Assembly (NCBI GenBank): GCA_027317105.1 | Contig: DAHVFH010000072.1 | Location: 1 to 15,358, forward strand | Length of the DNA stretch: 15,358 nt | Reading direction: 5' to 3' | Source of the DNA: Cytophagales bacterium | GTDB lineage: Bacteria; Bacteroidota; Bacteroidia; Cytophagales; Cyclobacteriaceae | In this document: in pieces, positions 14,074-15,358 of the stretch | Layout: the number at the start of each line of letters is the position of its first letter | How positions within the stretch are numbered: position 1 is the stretch's first letter | The notes under the pieces: model-generated | Told to the model about the DNA's origin: nothing | Databases searched by the model: none | The model's input: the letters and a program-made list of their open reading frames with translations, nothing else | Program-made: the position numbers and the translations under genes

Positions 14074-14787
14074 TTATTTTCGTACACTCCATATTTCATG
14101 GATGGGGTCGCCTTTACTGGACAAACCGGAGTGATGCCATTTACCATCAACTAAACTATAATTAAATTTTAAACTGTTCCCAACTCTGGAGTCGTCCTTG
14201 GAAAAGAATTCTATTTTTTCGGTGTATTCTCCGTTAGTGGTTGTATAAGTTCCACCACCAGTACCCATGAATTGTCTTGTCTCGGTGTTATAAGCAATCC
14301 ATTGAAAGCGTGTTCCCGATAAAATTTTCATTGTCTTTCTAGGGCCGCGGGTATCCCTTGATTGGGTTTCACCATTGACTATCCGGCCAGACATTAACCA
14401 CGCGCCTTGTAGTTTTCCCGGTGTGCCATCGTCTATTCTTTTAAATTTCATTTCCGTGCCAACGATTCCCATAATGGAATCATTGATAAACACTTTGAAG
14501 CTCACCTCAATGCCAACCCGCTCAGGATTATTGGAATCAAACTCTACTTTTTCTGTTATTGTATCGCCCTTTAATTTCCAGGTTCCACCATTCGTGTTTA
14601 TAAATTTACCGGTTTGTGTATTATAGGTAGTTAGCGCTTGATAGCCATCTGAAAATATAACAACATTTTTAAGGTTCTCGCCACTTTCAGTTTTATAGGT
14701 TCTCTCCCATGCGCCAATAAAACTTTGCGCTATCATTTCGGTTGATAAGAAAGTACTAATAAGCAGGAGTATTATTTTTTTTATCAC
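14074..14787 (-). CDS. Exported protein of two repeated lipocalin-like domains
   Basis: A 237-aa exported protein starting at a GTG (14787-14785). Residues 1-21 (ending TEMIAQ) form a signal peptide. The mature part consists of two homologous halves. Half 1, about 25-119, has GAW, IFSDGYQALTTYNTQTGKF, NGGTWK and ITEKVEF...ERVG. Half 2, about 128-235, has GAW, KILSGTRFQWIAYNTETRQF, GGGTYT and YTEKIEF...SRVG. This alternating strand pattern with a GxW start resembles the lipocalin-like (DUF4488-type) small beta-barrels of Bacteroidota, which are of unknown ligand. An internal duplication is clear from the sequence; the fold is inference. The gene stands alone: a MITE-like element touches its 3' end and repeats lie upstream. 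No catalytic residues are evident. Confidence 0.8.
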   Translation of the reverse strand: MIKKIILLLISTFLSTEMIAQSFIGAWERTYKTESGENLKNVVIFSDGYQALTTYNTQTGKFINTNGGTWKLKGDTITEKVEFDSNNPERVGIEVSFKVFINDSIMGIVGTEMKFKRIDDGTPGKLQGAWLMSGRIVNGETQSRDTRGPRKTMKILSGTRFQWIAYNTETRQFMGTGGGTYTTTNGEYTEKIEFFSKDDSRVGNSLKFNYSLVDGKWHHSGLSSKGDPIHEIWSVRK

Positions 14788-14883
14788 TTTATAATTTTAT
14801 GGACTATTTAAAACATAATTTTTCACTTGTTTCTCAGCTGAATTTAGGCTCATCCCTATAATCTGTGCCTCACACAAATTCTC
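14788..14883. other. Intergenic region upstream of the lipocalin-like gene
   Basis: This AT-rich spacer holds, on the minus strand, TATGTTTT, which differs at one base from the -7 consensus. No matching -33 box is visible, so I do not call a promoter. Confidence 0.3.
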
Positions 14884-14953
14884 AGCCATCGTTAGCGTTC
14901 TTTATTATCGATCTTTAATCAATTCTTGTTGGTCAAGAAGACCAACAAGGGCG
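14884..14953. repeat. AGCCAT...GTTGGTC composite repeat, copy B, with perfect hairpin
   Basis: It aligns with 12821-12882 as described for copy A. It contains a perfect 10-bp stem, CTTGTTGGTC (14925-14934) and GACCAACAAG (14940-14949), with loop AAGAA. On the minus strand it lies just beyond the stop of the truncated CMD-family fragment. Confidence 0.75.
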
Positions 14954-15012
14954 AAGATTTGATTTTCGGCAAGCAGTCTTCGGATAATGTTATCATTGTT
15001 TTGATTCAAACA

Positions 15013-15150
15013 TTAACTCCTGTCTCTTGGCGAAAGTTCTTTTCCTTCCCATACATCACCAAAAAGTACATTGTCAGTATATTCGACAAGCTTCGGGGCA
15101 AAGTCTCCTATCATTTTTTGTGCAGCGGATATTTTTTCTTCGTTACTCAT
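15013..15150 (-). pseudogene. Truncated carboxymuconolactone-decarboxylase-family gene
   Basis: From ATG 15150 the minus strand gives a 45-aa peptide: MSNEEKISAAQKMIGDFAPK, then LVEYTDNVLFGDVWEGKELS, then PRDRS and a stop. This is the N-terminal helix region of the CMD (AhpD-like) family, in which '..LSPRDRSLITIA.L' normally leads into the catalytic Cys-x-x-Cys or His region. That region is absent: a TAA replaces the Leu codon and the following DNA is unrelated, running into the GTTGGTC composite repeat. A start 57 nt upstream (15207) is possible but its codons are not family-like. A promoter-like pair (TTTG, 17 nt, TACTTTTA) lies upstream, so it may still be transcribed. The family call rests on one conserved N-terminal block. 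Confidence 0.7.
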
Positions 15151-15218
15151 TTTTTTTTTAATTGTCAATAAAAATGGGGTAAAAGTATTTTCTTTAACTG
15201 TCGCCAAATATTGCCTCT

Positions 15219-15358
15219 AAAACATTAAGTCAAGTAGACGAAAACCCCCACAATAAACCCCGATCATAGCGATGCTCTATCGGGGTTTTTGTTCAAAACA
15301 TTAAGTCAAGTAGACGAAAACCCCCACAATAAACCCCGATCATAGCGATGCTCTATCG
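15219..15358. repeat. 76-bp tandem direct repeat (second copy cut by the window end)
   Basis: The unit starting AAAACATTAAGTCAAGTAGA at 15219 recurs at 15295, a period of 76 bp. The second copy is identical for the 64 bp visible and stops at the window edge. Each copy carries the AACCCCGAT/ATCGGGGTT hairpin; the second lacks its 3' arm here. Confidence 0.95.
15255..15288. terminator. Intrinsic terminator inside the tandem repeat
   Basis: AAACCCCGAT (15255-15264) pairs with ATCGGGGTTT (15279-15288) over a 14-nt loop and is followed by TT. The A-rich side gives a U-tract for the minus strand as well, so it may act both ways. Confidence 0.7.

Noticed and set aside
13863..14150. 95-codon minus-strand frame
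   Set aside because: It runs through the long MITE-like copy and overlaps the real 3' end of the lipocalin-like gene in another frame.
14926..15171. 81-codon plus-strand frame
   Set aside because: It is antisense to the CMD-family fragment, whose family likeness decides the coding strand.

Overview
The window looks like chromosomal DNA from a Bacteroidota species, most likely of the Cytophagales type. Two long secreted proteins end in a type A Por/type IX secretion (T9SS) sorting domain. Several exported proteins have the short 'hydrophobic stretch then AQ/GQ' signal peptides usual in this phylum. Perfect matches to the Bacteroidota -7 promoter element TAnnTTTG lie just upstream of genes. 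Shine-Dalgarno sites are not evident, and the intergenic DNA is rich in palindromic repeats. Species and genus cannot be fixed from the sequence alone. || Layout. 1-1445 is a gene graveyard: a cluster of GAGCC-TA-GGCTC palindromes, a frameshifted histidine-kinase ATPase remnant (minus strand), an abutting fragment of a FISUMP-type domain (plus strand), and two GTTGGTC/GACCAAC hairpins. 1446-9310 holds four plus-strand genes: a feruloyl-CoA-synthase-like acyl-CoA ligase; a MITE-like inverted-repeat element directly before a promoter and an exported M20 metallopeptidase; then a T9SS-exported vanadium haloperoxidase followed by a T9SS-exported FG-GAP/ASPIC-UnbV (CRTAC1-like) protein. A strong bidirectional terminator (9366-9407) separates these from a minus-strand exported S10 serine carboxypeptidase. 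That gene is divergent from a DEAD-box RNA helicase with a DbpA-type RNA-binding tail, and the -7 elements of the two overlap. A small exported protein with a TonB-plug-like motif converges on the helicase. || 12742-15358 is again accessory and repeat-rich. It holds two copies of a MITE-like element (one an internal-deletion derivative), more GTTGGTC hairpins, a PIN-domain toxin gene with a one-base frameshift overlapping a 51-codon antitoxin-like gene, an exported protein of two repeated lipocalin-like domains, a truncated carboxymuconolactone-decarboxylase-family fragment, and a 76-bp tandem direct repeat carrying a terminator at the very end of the window. || How the genes work together. 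The clearest functional unit is the haloperoxidase plus FG-GAP/ASPIC protein pair: same strand, 73 bp apart, both with signal peptides and T9SS tails, so probably a co-exported surface or extracellular oxidation system. The two peptidases are independent exported or periplasmic enzymes. The PIN/antitoxin pair is the most under-annotated item, because one gene is very short and the other is split by a frameshift. I see no tRNA, rRNA, CRISPR array or intact transposase.
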